Shown here: positions 7,040 through 13,975 of the stretch, piece by piece
Layout of the letters: each line of letters starts with the position of its first letter
Position numbering within the stretch: position 1 is the first letter of the stretch
Assembly (NCBI GenBank): GCA_020438525.1
Contig: JAGQUL010000250.1
Span: 1-16,963, forward strand
Reading direction: 5' to 3'
From: Thermoleophilia bacterium
Lineage (GTDB): Bacteria; Actinomycetota; Thermoleophilia; Gaiellales; SKUG01
DNA length: 16,963 nt
Program-made: the position numbers and the translations under genes
Notes under the pieces: generated by a model
Seen by the model: only the letters and a program-made list of their open reading frames with translations
Databases searched by the model: none
Told to the model about the DNA's origin: nothing

Positions 7040-8989
7040 ATGTCTCCGCTGCCACCAACACGCGAGCGTCCGGTCACCGCGACGCCCCCGAGCGGGCCCT
7101 TCGGGTCACCCGAGCCGCCGCGGCGCGGATTCGCGCACCGCTGGGCGAAGCGAATCGCGATCTTCATGGCGATCCTGGTCGCGGTGGCGCTCGGTGCGGT
7201 CGCGGCGCTGGCGTTCTACGCCAAGCACGAGATCGACGACCTGGTCACGCCCAAGACCGCAGCGATGCGCAAGGCGCAGGGCGAGCTCAAGGCACCGCTT
7301 CCCGGCAAGCCGACGAACATCCTGATGCTCGGCAGCGACCACCGCAGCGGCGACGGCGCCAGCGACAAGCGCAGCGACACGCTGCTGCTCGTGCGCCTCG
7401 ACCCGAAGCGCAAGACGATCAGCATGCTGTCGTTCCCGCGCGACCTGTGGATCGACATTCCCGGGCATGGCAAGTCGAAGATCAACGACGCGTACTCGCT
7501 CGGCGGTCCGGCGCTCAGCGTCAAGACGATCAAGCAGCTCACCGGGCTCGACGTGAACTTCGTGGTGGACGTCGACTTCAAGGGCTTCCGCGGCGTGGTC
7601 GACGCGTTCAACGGCATCTGGGTGGACGTGGACCAGCGCTACTACGTGCCGCCGGAAGCCAGCTACATGGAGATCGACCTCGAGCCGGGCTACCAGCTGC
7701 TCGACGGACGTGACGCGCTCGCCTTCGCGCGCCACCGCCACAGCGACAGCGACTTCCACCGGATCGCGCGCCAGCAGCTCGTGCTGGCCGGCCTGAAGAA
7801 GCAGATCGCGCAGTCGAGCAAGCGCAACAGCATCCCCACGCTGTTCAAGGTGATGAAGGAGAACACGCAGATCGTTGCCGGTGGTGGCGACAACGTGCCG
7901 GCGCGCGTGATCTACGACTACATGCGCCTTGCGACGAGCCTGTCGAGCAAGGACGTGTACCAGGTCGAGTTCAAGGGTGGCATCGGCACCGCCGGCGAGG
8001 CGAGCATCGTCACCTACGACCCGGTCGAGCTCGAGAAGGCGGTCGACGCGTTCCTCGCACCGAGCAAGAAGGCACGCGAGGAGACCGCGGACCAGCTCGT
8101 CGGCAAGCAGCAGAAGCCCGCCGCCGCGCCGGCCGACACCGGCAAGGACGACGCGGCGGCAGCCCCCGCCGCGCCGGACCCCGCGACGATCAGCGTGAAG
8201 GTGCTCAACGGCAGCGGCATCGCCGGGGTTGCCGGATCGATGTCGAGCAAGCTCGCGGCGATCGGCTACAAGGTCGATCCGAATCCGTCGAACGCCGACA
8301 ACTCGAACTACGCGAGCACGAAGGTGCTCTACGCCGACGACTCGGCGAAGCCCGCGGCGCAGGCGCTCGCCGATCGCATCCCGGGCGCGAGCACCGGCCC
8401 GAAGGACGCCAGCAACCCGTTCTCGACGCAGCTGCTCGTGATCGTGGGCCGGACCGGCACCGACGTGAAGGGCGACGCCACCGGGCCGGTCGGCGTGGAC
8501 GACGGACCGAGCGGCGACACCACGGCCGAGGGCAACGCGGTTCCCGAGAAGCAGGCCGCCGACGTCTACACCGACCCCAACGCCGCCGCCGACGAGTTCC
8601 TCGAGGTGCGCAACACGCGCCTGCCGATCATGTACCCCACCGTGCAGCCCAACGGCACGCACTACGAAGGCGCGTACGGCTATCGCTTCTCGCACGGCAA
8701 GACGGTGGAGGACGCCTACCGGCTCGTGGCCAAGATGCCGAGCGGCATCGACTACTGGGGCGTCCAGGGCACCACGTGGGCGAACCCGCCGATCCTCGAC
8801 GATCCCACCCGCACCGTGACGCGCAAGGGTCGCACCTACCGGCTCTACTTCAACGGCACCAAGCTGCACCTGATCGCATGGCGCCAGGGCGCGGGCACCT
8901 ACTGGATCGCCAACAGCGTGCTGGATCGCCTGTCCAACGAGGACATGCTCGCGATCGCCGACGGCATGAAGCCGCTGCGCAACGCCTGA
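7040..8989 (+). CDS. LytR-CpsA-Psr (LCP) family glycopolymer transferase with LytR_C and an extra C-terminal domain
   Basis: A 649-residue type II membrane protein. A Pro-rich cytoplasmic N-terminus (1-38) is followed by one membrane segment (~39-60). The LCP catalytic domain (~91-250) has ILMLGSDHR (94-102), RSDTLLLVRLD (111-121), SFPRDLW (131-137), KIND (147-150) and the Arg-rich ALAFARHRHSDSDFHRIARQQ region (~227-246). These Asp and Arg residues bind the pyrophosphate of the lipid-linked glycan. A charged Ala/Pro linker (~355-382) leads to a LytR_C domain (~383-470, ISVKVLNGSGIAGVA). LCP enzymes attach secondary glycopolymers, such as arabinogalactan or teichoic acid, to peptidoglycan outside the membrane. 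A further domain (~515-649, aromatic-rich, with YYWG-like and WRQGAGTYWIANSVLD motifs) is not part of classical LCP proteins. The neighbouring nucleotide-sugar genes fit an envelope role. The acceptor polymer is unknown. Confidence 0.93.
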   Translation: MSPLPPTRERPVTATPPSGPFGSPEPPRRGFAHRWAKRIAIFMAILVAVALGAVAALAFYAKHEIDDLVTPKTAAMRKAQGELKAPLPGKPTNILMLGSDHRSGDGASDKRSDTLLLVRLDPKRKTISMLSFPRDLWIDIPGHGKSKINDAYSLGGPALSVKTIKQLTGLDVNFVVDVDFKGFRGVVDAFNGIWVDVDQRYYVPPEASYMEIDLEPGYQLLDGRDALAFARHRHSDSDFHRIARQQLVLAGLKKQIAQSSKRNSIPTLFKVMKENTQIVAGGGDNVPARVIYDYMRLATSLSSKDVYQVEFKGGIGTAGEASIVTYDPVELEKAVDAFLAPSKKAREETADQLVGKQQKPAAAPADTGKDDAAAAPAAPDPATISVKVLNGSGIAGVAGSMSSKLAAIGYKVDPNPSNADNSNYASTKVLYADDSAKPAAQALADRIPGASTGPKDASNPFSTQLLVIVGRTGTDVKGDATGPVGVDDGPSGDTTAEGNAVPEKQAADVYTDPNAAADEFLEVRNTRLPIMYPTVQPNGTHYEGAYGYRFSHGKTVEDAYRLVAKMPSGIDYWGVQGTTWANPPILDDPTRTVTRKGRTYRLYFNGTKLHLIAWRQGAGTYWIANSVLDRLSNEDMLAIADGMKPLRNA

Positions 8990-8998
8990 TCGCTTCGT

Positions 8999-9024
8999 CG
9001 GATCGAAATCCGTACGTTTGTGTT
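8999..9024 (+). terminator. Weak intrinsic terminator candidate after the LCP gene
   Basis: CGGAT (8999-9003) pairs with ATCCG (9008-9012) around a CGAA loop. It is followed by a T-rich run (tacgtttgtgttt), unusual in this GC-rich window. It lies 10 bases past the stop codon at 8989. The stem is short (5 bp), so this is tentative. Confidence 0.35.
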
Positions 9025-9038
9025 TCGCAATGATCCGC

Positions 9039-9044
9039 TAGCGT
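9039..9044 (+). promoter_or_regulatory. Candidate -10 element before the secreted propeller-like protein
   Basis: TAGCGT lies in the low-GC gap 8990-9080. It would give a leader of about 30 bases to the ATG at 9081. TATTGA overlaps at 9044, so the exact hexamer is uncertain. GTTTGT is found 17 bases upstream but is a poor -35 match. Confidence 0.3.
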
Positions 9045-9080
9045 ATTGACGATCTGCAAAAACGGTGGTTCGCTGGTTCC

Positions 9081-11030
9081 ATGACGCGGAACGCTTCCAC
9101 CCTGCTCGCGACCCTGATCGTCGGTCTGCTCATGCTCGCGCCCGGCACGGCATCGGCAGCGACCTGGGGCTCCCAGGCCGAGACCTGCGGCGGCTTCAAC
9201 ACCTCCGAGCGCGGCTCCGGCCAGATGGACAAGTACGGCCGGCTCTACGTGCCGTGCTCGGTGAACGACGCGGGCCAGCACTCCAACTACGTCGCGGTGT
9301 TCGACACGAACGGCACCCGCATCCAGACGATCCCGCTCCGCTTCGGGCTTCCCGGCAACCCGACCGGCACCGACCGCGGCTCCGACGTTGCTCCGTCGCC
9401 CGACGGCAGCTACCTGTACGTCATCCACTACTCGACCTACACGACCTTCCGCTTCAACCGCCAGCCCGACGGCAGCTACGTCGTGGATCCGGCGTGGCGG
9501 CTCAAGGACTACCCGAACAAGTTCGGCGGCACGGCGCGCCCGCTCGGCCAGTTCCTCGCGACCGACGCGCAGGGCTACATCTACTTCTCGTCCGGGCTCT
9601 GGGCCTGCAACGTCGAGTGCACCGACGACGGCATCGTGAAGTACGACCCTGCAGGCAACGTCGTGACCCGCTTCGGCGAGAAGGCCGGCGGCTCGTGGGC
9701 GCTCGGCCAGTCGCACGGCAGCTTCGGCGGCGTGGCGGTCACCGCCGACGGTCGGCGCGTCTTCGTCGTGGACATCAACAACTCGCGCGTGCAGCGTTTC
9801 GATCGCGCCGCCGACGGCTCCTACGGCGCAGTGCTCGCGATGGGCATGGACCAGAACGTCGACCCCAACCGCTGGGGTGCCTGCAACTTCGGACGCGCCG
9901 GCGCGCTGCCCCAGGCGCTTGCCGCCCCGTACGACCTGGCGATGAGCGCCAATGGCGAGCTGCTCGTGCTCAACACGACCTGCCTCGCGCATCCCGGCTT
10001 CTACGCCGACGTCACCCCGTGGACGATCGAGGTGCAGCGATTCGCCCAGGACGGCACGCACCGCGGCGTGATCAACGCGCTCACCCAGAAGACCTGCACC
10101 GACAACCCGGCGACCGCCAACGACGAGCGCAACTACTGCCGCGTGCACGGCATCGCGGTCGACCACACCGGCGGCATCCACCTGCCGCAGGCCAAGGCGC
10201 TGCTGCGGCCCGCTGCCGGTTGGAGCGACGCCGGTGCCGATGCCGGCGGTGGCGGTCCGATGGGCGGAGTCGCCGCGCCGCTCCCCGCTCAGGCCCCCGC
10301 ACCCGCTCCGGCGCCCGCGCCCGCTCCGGCTCCTGCACCCGCACCCGCTCCGGCTCCAGCTCCCGCACCTGCACCCGCTCCGGCTCCTGCGCCTGCCCCC
10401 GCGGCGAATCCCGCGCCGGCTGCGAACCCCAAGCCGGCTCCCGTTCCCGCCGCCGGCAACGATGGCGACGACGACCACGGCGACGTGCAGGGAGGCGGCG
10501 GCGCCGCTGATGCCGGCGCCGACTCGAAGCCGCGCCCGAAGATCACGTTCGCCAGGATGCCCGTCCAGGTCTTCCGAGGCCGTCGGATCCACGTGCTCGT
10601 GCACGGCACGGCAGACAGCTCCGTCTCCGTCGGACGAGGCCGCAACTCCGTGACCCAGGTGCGGTTCTCCACGACCGGTCGCTGGACCCGCTGGATGAGC
10701 GTCCGCGGTCGCCACACGATCCTGCTGCCCCGCGGCATCGGCTGGAAGGGCGTGCTCGTGCAGGTGCGCGACCGCGCTGGCACCCGCTCGACCCCCTGGT
10801 TCCAGCCCGTGCTCGTCGGCCCGCGCGGAACGCGCTGGATGAAGGGCACCAGCGGCCGCGATCGCATCCGCGGCAGCCGCGGCAGCCAGCACATCGACTC
10901 CTCGCAGTTCGATCGCACCCGCGACATCATCAGCTGTGGCGCCGGCTGGGACACGGTCTACGCCCAGCCCGAGGACTTCGTGTCCAGGAGCTGCGAGCGC
11001 GTGATCCGCGTGAAGGTGCCGCGCTTCTAG
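9081..11030 (+). CDS. Secreted NHL/beta-propeller-like protein with Pro-Ala linker and calcium-repeat-like C-terminal cap
   Basis: A 649-residue exported protein of unknown function. A Sec signal peptide occupies residues 1-26, with likely cleavage after TASA (A24-S25-A26). Residues ~28-385 contain repeated beta-blade-like segments typical of NHL/SMP-30-like propellers: YGRLYVPCS, PDGSYLYVI, DAQGYIYFS, DDGIVKYDPAGNVVTRFG, ADGRRVFVVDINNSRVQRFD, ANGELLVLN and the HGIAVDHTGGIHL turn. Several cysteines (36, 59, ~176/180, and others later) suggest disulfides and an extracellular location. A Pro-Ala linker (~401-460) and an acidic Gly-rich piece (GNDGDDDHGD) follow. A basic beta domain (~485-585) comes next. 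The tail (~588-649, GTSGRDRIRGSRGS..., ISCGAGWDTVYA..., CERV) resembles a degenerate haemolysin-type repeat cap. The hexamer-rich linker DNA could vary in length. It may be a surface or wall-associated scaffold; that is inference. The signal peptide fixes the start. Confidence 0.8.
   Translation: MTRNASTLLATLIVGLLMLAPGTASAATWGSQAETCGGFNTSERGSGQMDKYGRLYVPCSVNDAGQHSNYVAVFDTNGTRIQTIPLRFGLPGNPTGTDRGSDVAPSPDGSYLYVIHYSTYTTFRFNRQPDGSYVVDPAWRLKDYPNKFGGTARPLGQFLATDAQGYIYFSSGLWACNVECTDDGIVKYDPAGNVVTRFGEKAGGSWALGQSHGSFGGVAVTADGRRVFVVDINNSRVQRFDRAADGSYGAVLAMGMDQNVDPNRWGACNFGRAGALPQALAAPYDLAMSANGELLVLNTTCLAHPGFYADVTPWTIEVQRFAQDGTHRGVINALTQKTCTDNPATANDERNYCRVHGIAVDHTGGIHLPQAKALLRPAAGWSDAGADAGGGGPMGGVAAPLPAQAPAPAPAPAPAPAPAPAPAPAPAPAPAPAPAPAPAPAANPAPAANPKPAPVPAAGNDGDDDHGDVQGGGGAADAGADSKPRPKITFARMPVQVFRGRRIHVLVHGTADSSVSVGRGRNSVTQVRFSTTGRWTRWMSVRGRHTILLPRGIGWKGVLVQVRDRAGTRSTPWFQPVLVGPRGTRWMKGTSGRDRIRGSRGSQHIDSSQFDRTRDIISCGAGWDTVYAQPEDFVSRSCERVIRVKVPRF
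10290..10403 (+). repeat. In-gene low-complexity Pro-Ala coding repeat
   Basis: Alternating Pro and Ala codons make a tandem 6-bp pattern (ccngcn). The decamer CCCGCTCCGG recurs at 10302, 10320, 10344 and 10374, separated by 18, 24 and 30 bp, all multiples of six, as expected from slippage or unequal exchange that keeps the reading frame. It encodes an extended linker. Confidence 0.85.
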
Positions 11031-11062
11031 GGTTTCGGACCGTTGGTCGCGAGTGCGGCCCG

Positions 11063-11084
11063 CGGGCAGCGGGTAGGCTGCCCG
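11063..11084 (+). promoter_or_regulatory. Perfect 8-bp inverted repeat overlapping the UDP-glucose dehydrogenase promoter
   Basis: CGGGCAGC (11063-11070) and GCTGCCCG (11077-11084) are exact reverse complements around a 6-base centre. The right arm ends two bases before the ATG at 11087 and covers half of the TAGGCT -10-like element. It could be an operator, or the terminator hairpin of the gene ending at 11030, although no T run follows. Confidence 0.55.
11074..11079 (+). promoter_or_regulatory. -10-like element, leaderless start of UDP-glucose dehydrogenase
   Basis: TAGGCT ends seven bases before the ATG at 11087, and the intervening bases (gcccgac) contain no ribosome binding site. This spacing predicts a transcript starting at, or one base before, the start codon. 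Confidence 0.5.
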
Positions 11085-11086
11085 AC

Positions 11087-12439
11087 ATGTCCAATCCTCC
11101 TGTCATCGGCGTGATCGGCGTGGGCTACGTCGGCCTGGTCAGCGCCGCCTGCTTTGCCGAGCTCGGCTGCACCGTGATCTGTCGCGACATCGTTCCGGAG
11201 AAGGTCGCCGACCTGCAGGCCGGCAAGATCCCGATCTACGAGCCGGGGCTCGCCGACCTGGTCAAGCGCAACTCGCAGCGGTTGACGTTCACCACCGACA
11301 TCCGCGACGTCACCGAGCGGGCGTCGATCGTGTTCGTGTGCGTCAACACGCCGCCGATGTACTCGGGCGATGCCGACCTCTCGCGCGTGGAACAGGTGAT
11401 CGACGAGCTGCCGACCGACACCGGCGAGATCGTGCTCGCGATGAAGTCGACGGTTCCCGTCGGCACCGGCGCACGCATGCAGGAGTTGCTCGACGCACGC
11501 GGCCTCGGCCACGTGAGCTACGTGTCGAACCCCGAGTTCCTCAAGGAAGGCGACGCGATCTCCGACTTCATGCACCCGGACCGGGTCGTGATCGGCGGTG
11601 ACGATCCGGCCGCCGTGGACCGCATGGCGACGCTGCACGCGCCGCTCGAGTCGACGATCGTCCGAACCGACGTGGCCACCGCCGAGATGATCAAGGTCGC
11701 CGCAAACGCATTCCTCGCCACCAAGATCAGCTTCATCAACGAGATCGCGAACGTCTGCGAGGAGACCGGCGCCGACGTGACGCAGGTCGCGGAGGGGATG
11801 GGGCTCGACCAGCGCATCGGGCGGCACTTCCTGCGCGCCGGCATCGGCTTCGGCGGCTCGTGCTTCGGCAAGGACGTGAGCGCGCTCAAGCAGCTCGCCG
11901 GCAACAGCGGCTACCAGTTCCAGCTGCTCAACGCGGTGATGGAGGTCAACGACCTGCAGAAGCGCCGCGTCGTGGGCAAGCTCGGCAAGCACCTCGGATC
12001 GCTGCGCGGCAAGCGCGTGGCGCTGCTCGGCCTGGCGTTCAAGCCCGGTACCGACGACATGCGCGACGCCGCATCGCTCGTGATCGCGTCGCGCCTGCTC
12101 GCCGAAGGCGCCGACGTTCGCGCACACGACCCGATCGCCAACGAGGTTGCGCGACCGCTGCTGCGAGGCGTCGACATCTACGACGACGCCATGACGATGC
12201 TCCACGACGTGGACGCCGCTGTGCTCGTGACCGAGTGGCCCGAGTACGCGGAGCTCGACCTGGTCCACGCGGCGAAGGTGATGCGAACGCCGGTGCTGAT
12301 CGACGGTCGCAACCTGTACGCGCCCGAGCAGGCAGCACAGGCCGGCCTCACCTACGAGGGCGTCGGTCGTCCCAACGCGGTGGTGGGGCTGCCGCGACGA
12401 CGAGAAGCAGATCAGCCGACGACGGAGCAGCGCGCCTGA
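11087..12439 (+). CDS. ugd: UDP-glucose 6-dehydrogenase (UDP-glucose/GDP-mannose dehydrogenase family)
   Basis: A 450-residue cytosolic NAD-dependent enzyme that oxidises UDP-glucose in two steps to UDP-glucuronate for envelope polysaccharide. The N-terminal Rossmann fold has GVIGVGYVGLVSA (8-20). VNTP (86-89) and STVPVGT (121-127) follow. SNPEFLKEGDAISDF (147-161) and EMIKVAANAFLATKISFINE (200-219) carry the substrate-binding and catalytic residues, including Lys203 and Asn207. The nucleophile is Cys259 in GFGGSCFGKD. The C-terminal domain has GLAFKPGTDDMRDA (315-328). The usual motif reads CFPKD; here Pro is replaced by Gly. GDP-mannose or UDP-ManNAc dehydrogenase are alternatives in the same family, but the overall motif set and length favour the UDP-glucose enzyme. 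The stop codon overlaps the start of the next gene (TGATG), so the two are translationally coupled. A perfect inverted repeat lies over the promoter. Confidence 0.92.
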   Translation: MSNPPVIGVIGVGYVGLVSAACFAELGCTVICRDIVPEKVADLQAGKIPIYEPGLADLVKRNSQRLTFTTDIRDVTERASIVFVCVNTPPMYSGDADLSRVEQVIDELPTDTGEIVLAMKSTVPVGTGARMQELLDARGLGHVSYVSNPEFLKEGDAISDFMHPDRVVIGGDDPAAVDRMATLHAPLESTIVRTDVATAEMIKVAANAFLATKISFINEIANVCEETGADVTQVAEGMGLDQRIGRHFLRAGIGFGGSCFGKDVSALKQLAGNSGYQFQLLNAVMEVNDLQKRRVVGKLGKHLGSLRGKRVALLGLAFKPGTDDMRDAASLVIASRLLAEGADVRAHDPIANEVARPLLRGVDIYDDAMTMLHDVDAAVLVTEWPEYAELDLVHAAKVMRTPVLIDGRNLYAPEQAAQAGLTYEGVGRPNAVVGLPRRREADQPTTEQRA

Positions 12440-13434
12440 TGCATGCGATCATCCTCGTGGGCGGGCGCGGCACGCGCCTGCAGCCGCTCACCGACACTCG
12501 CCCCAAGCCGATGCTGCCGATCCTCGATCGGCCGTTCCTCGAGCACCAGCTCCGCTACCTGAAGTCGCACGGCGTGACCGGCGTGACGTTCGCGTGCGGG
12601 TTCATGCCGGGGGAGATCACCTCCTACTTCGGCGAAGGTGACCGCGTCGGCCTGCGACTGAACTACGTGATCGAGCCTGAGCCGCTCGACACCGCCGGCG
12701 CGATCGCGTTCGCCGCACGGACCCTCGAGCCGCAGCGCCTGCTCGTCTGCAACGGCGACGTGCTCACCGACCTCGACGTCGACCAGCTCGTCGCAGCGCA
12801 CGAGCAGTACGAGGCGACCGCCACGATCGCGCTCACGCCTGTTGAGGACCCGACGCGCTACGGGCTCGTTCGCACCGGCGCGCGTGACGAGGTGCTCGCG
12901 TTCCTCGAGAAGCCGACGCTCGAGGAGGCCGGCGACGACCGATACATCAACGCAGGCACCTACGTGCTCGAGCCGAGCGTGTTCGAGCTCGTGCCCGAGG
13001 GCGTCCGCTGCAACATCGAGCGCGAGGTGTTCCCGCAGCTCGTCGGCAAGGGCCTGCACGCGATCGGCTTCGACGGCTACTGGAACGACATCGGAACCTT
13101 CGAGTCGTACCGCCGCGCGAACGCGGACGCGGCTGCAGGGCGGATCGCCGGAATCACGCCGACCGAACGTGTCGACGGTCGATTCATCCACCCCGACGCG
13201 AAGGTCGCGTCGGGTGCCGAGGTGACACGGTCGGTCGTGCTTGCCGGCGCAGTGGTCGAGGACGGCGCCGAGGTGATCGACAGCATCGTGCTGGAGCGCG
13301 CCCACGTCGGTCGCGAGGTCGTGCTCGAGGACGTGATCGTGGGCGAGGGTGCGAAGGTCGAGGCCGGCGAGCGCGTCGAGCGCGGCGCGGTGGTCGCGCC
13401 CGCCGCTGCTGCAGCAGCGAACGCGACCACCTGA
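12439..13434 (+). CDS. Sugar-phosphate nucleotidyltransferase, mannose-1-phosphate guanylyltransferase-like
   Basis: A 331-residue enzyme that couples a hexose 1-phosphate to an NTP to make an NDP-sugar, releasing pyrophosphate. The N-terminal catalytic domain (1-~235) shows LVGGRGTRLQPLT (6-18), KPMLP (23-27), NGD (105-107, metal-binding Asp107), FLEKP (155-159), INAGTYVLEP (170-179) and WNDIGTFESYRRAN (215-228). The C-terminal ~250-320 consists of hexapeptide-like left-handed beta-helix turns (HPDAKVASGAEV, VVEDGAEV, VHVGREVVLEDVIVGEGAKV type). The combination resembles actinobacterial GDP-mannose pyrophosphorylases. Glucose-1-phosphate thymidylyl- or uridylyltransferase activity cannot be excluded. 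It overlaps the ugd stop codon by one base. A GGAG 12 bases upstream is a poor ribosome binding site, so translation probably relies on coupling. Mannose 1-phosphate would be fed by the isomerase at 14704 plus a phosphomannomutase outside the window. Confidence 0.85.
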   Translation: MHAIILVGGRGTRLQPLTDTRPKPMLPILDRPFLEHQLRYLKSHGVTGVTFACGFMPGEITSYFGEGDRVGLRLNYVIEPEPLDTAGAIAFAARTLEPQRLLVCNGDVLTDLDVDQLVAAHEQYEATATIALTPVEDPTRYGLVRTGARDEVLAFLEKPTLEEAGDDRYINAGTYVLEPSVFELVPEGVRCNIEREVFPQLVGKGLHAIGFDGYWNDIGTFESYRRANADAAAGRIAGITPTERVDGRFIHPDAKVASGAEVTRSVVLAGAVVEDGAEVIDSIVLERAHVGREVVLEDVIVGEGAKVEAGERVERGAVVAPAAAAAANATT

Positions 13435-13442
13435 GCGCGCGC

Positions 13443-13458
13443 AGGTCGTCGTCGACCT
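13443..13458. terminator. Small inverted repeat between convergent genes
   Basis: AGGTCG (13443-13448) and CGACCT (13453-13458) form a 6-bp stem with a TCGT loop. It lies 9 bases past the stop of the nucleotidyltransferase and overlaps the stop of the converging minus-strand gene. It could act as a bidirectional terminator, but no T run is present. Confidence 0.3.
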
Positions 13459-13885
13459 ACTTGACCGTGATGGTCTTCTGGTCGGCGACCATCATCTCGT
13501 CGTGCTCGTAGTCGGAGTGGTCGTTCGCGTTGAGCGTGACCTTGATCGTGTGCGTGCCCTTGTCGAGCGTGCCCAGGTAGTACCACGGACCGTAGAGGCG
13601 CGTGACCTTCTCTCCGTCGATGTAGAGGTGGGCGTGGCCCTGTCCGGAGATGTGGTTCTTGCTGGCGTTCCACGGCGCCCACTTGAATCGCTTCGTGGTG
13701 ACGTGGAGGTTGTAGCCGGCCTTGCGGTCCTTGGAGACGTAGATCTTCACGGACATCTTCGGAGATGCCTCGTGGGTGCCCATGTGCATGCCGTCGGCGA
13801 TCGCCGAGCCTGCGACGATGCCGACCGCGACGAGCGCGACGAGTGCGGGCGCGAGGACGCGCCGAGCGATGGTTCGGAGGTTCAT
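13457..13885 (-). CDS. His/Met-rich secreted protein, possible metal-binding beta domain
   Basis: A 142-residue exported protein with no assigned function. Residues 1-30 are a signal peptide (basic NLRTIARR, then a hydrophobic run, with cleavage predicted after AIA). The mature part begins DGMHMGTHEASPKM, rich in His and Met. It continues as a beta-strand-rich domain with GQGHAHLYIDGEKV (81-94), YGPWYYLG (98-105), KGTHTIKVTLNANDH (109-123) and HDEMM (128-132). I recall similar GHxHLYxDG...G.HT..V.LN.NDH domains as uncharacterised periplasmic proteins and in the broader DUF4399/CopC-like sandwich style. Copper or other metal binding is inference. The ATG at 13885 was preferred over an upstream ATG at 13945 because AAAGG lies 9 bases before it and the signal peptide begins there. 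It is downstream of the His-rich membrane gene in a probable operon. Confidence 0.75.
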   Translation of the reverse strand: MNLRTIARRVLAPALVALVAVGIVAGSAIADGMHMGTHEASPKMSVKIYVSKDRKAGYNLHVTTKRFKWAPWNASKNHISGQGHAHLYIDGEKVTRLYGPWYYLGTLDKGTHTIKVTLNANDHSDYEHDEMMVADQKTITVK

Positions 13886-13894
13886 GTGGTGCTG

Positions 13895-13899
13895 CCTTT
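13895..13899 (-). promoter_or_regulatory. Ribosome binding site that fixes the 13885 start
   Basis: AAAGG on the minus strand lies 9 bases upstream of the ATG at 13885. No comparable motif precedes the in-frame ATG at 13945. Confidence 0.55.
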
Positions 13900-13928
13900 C
13901 TGGCTGGATCTGCACGATCGCGAGCAGG

Positions 13929-13948
13929 GGCGTGCGGCGACGCACGCC
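13929..13948 (-). other. Perfect 8-bp hairpin between the two minus-strand genes
   Basis: The two arms, GGCGTGCG and CGCACGCC, are exact reverse complements separated by four bases. The hairpin lies in the 90-base gap between the membrane gene and the secreted-protein gene, about 44 bases upstream of the latter's ATG. No T run follows, so it may be an mRNA stability or attenuation element rather than a terminator. Confidence 0.5.
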
Positions 13949-13975
13949 GGCCGTCGGCCGTGCGTGGTGATGGTC

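Noticed and set aside
7106..8869. A 587-codon minus-strand open frame opposite the LCP gene
   Set aside because: His/Val/Arg-rich shadow without domain similarity. The plus-strand frame has full LCP and LytR_C motifs.
10290..10403. CRISPR-like or tandem satellite array
   Set aside because: The repeats are in frame, encode alternating Pro-Ala and have no unique spacers.
13886..13945. Longer N-terminus for the secreted His-rich protein from the ATG at 13945
   Set aside because: It would place 20 non-hydrophobic residues before the signal peptide and lacks a ribosome binding site, while AAAGG precedes the ATG at 13885.
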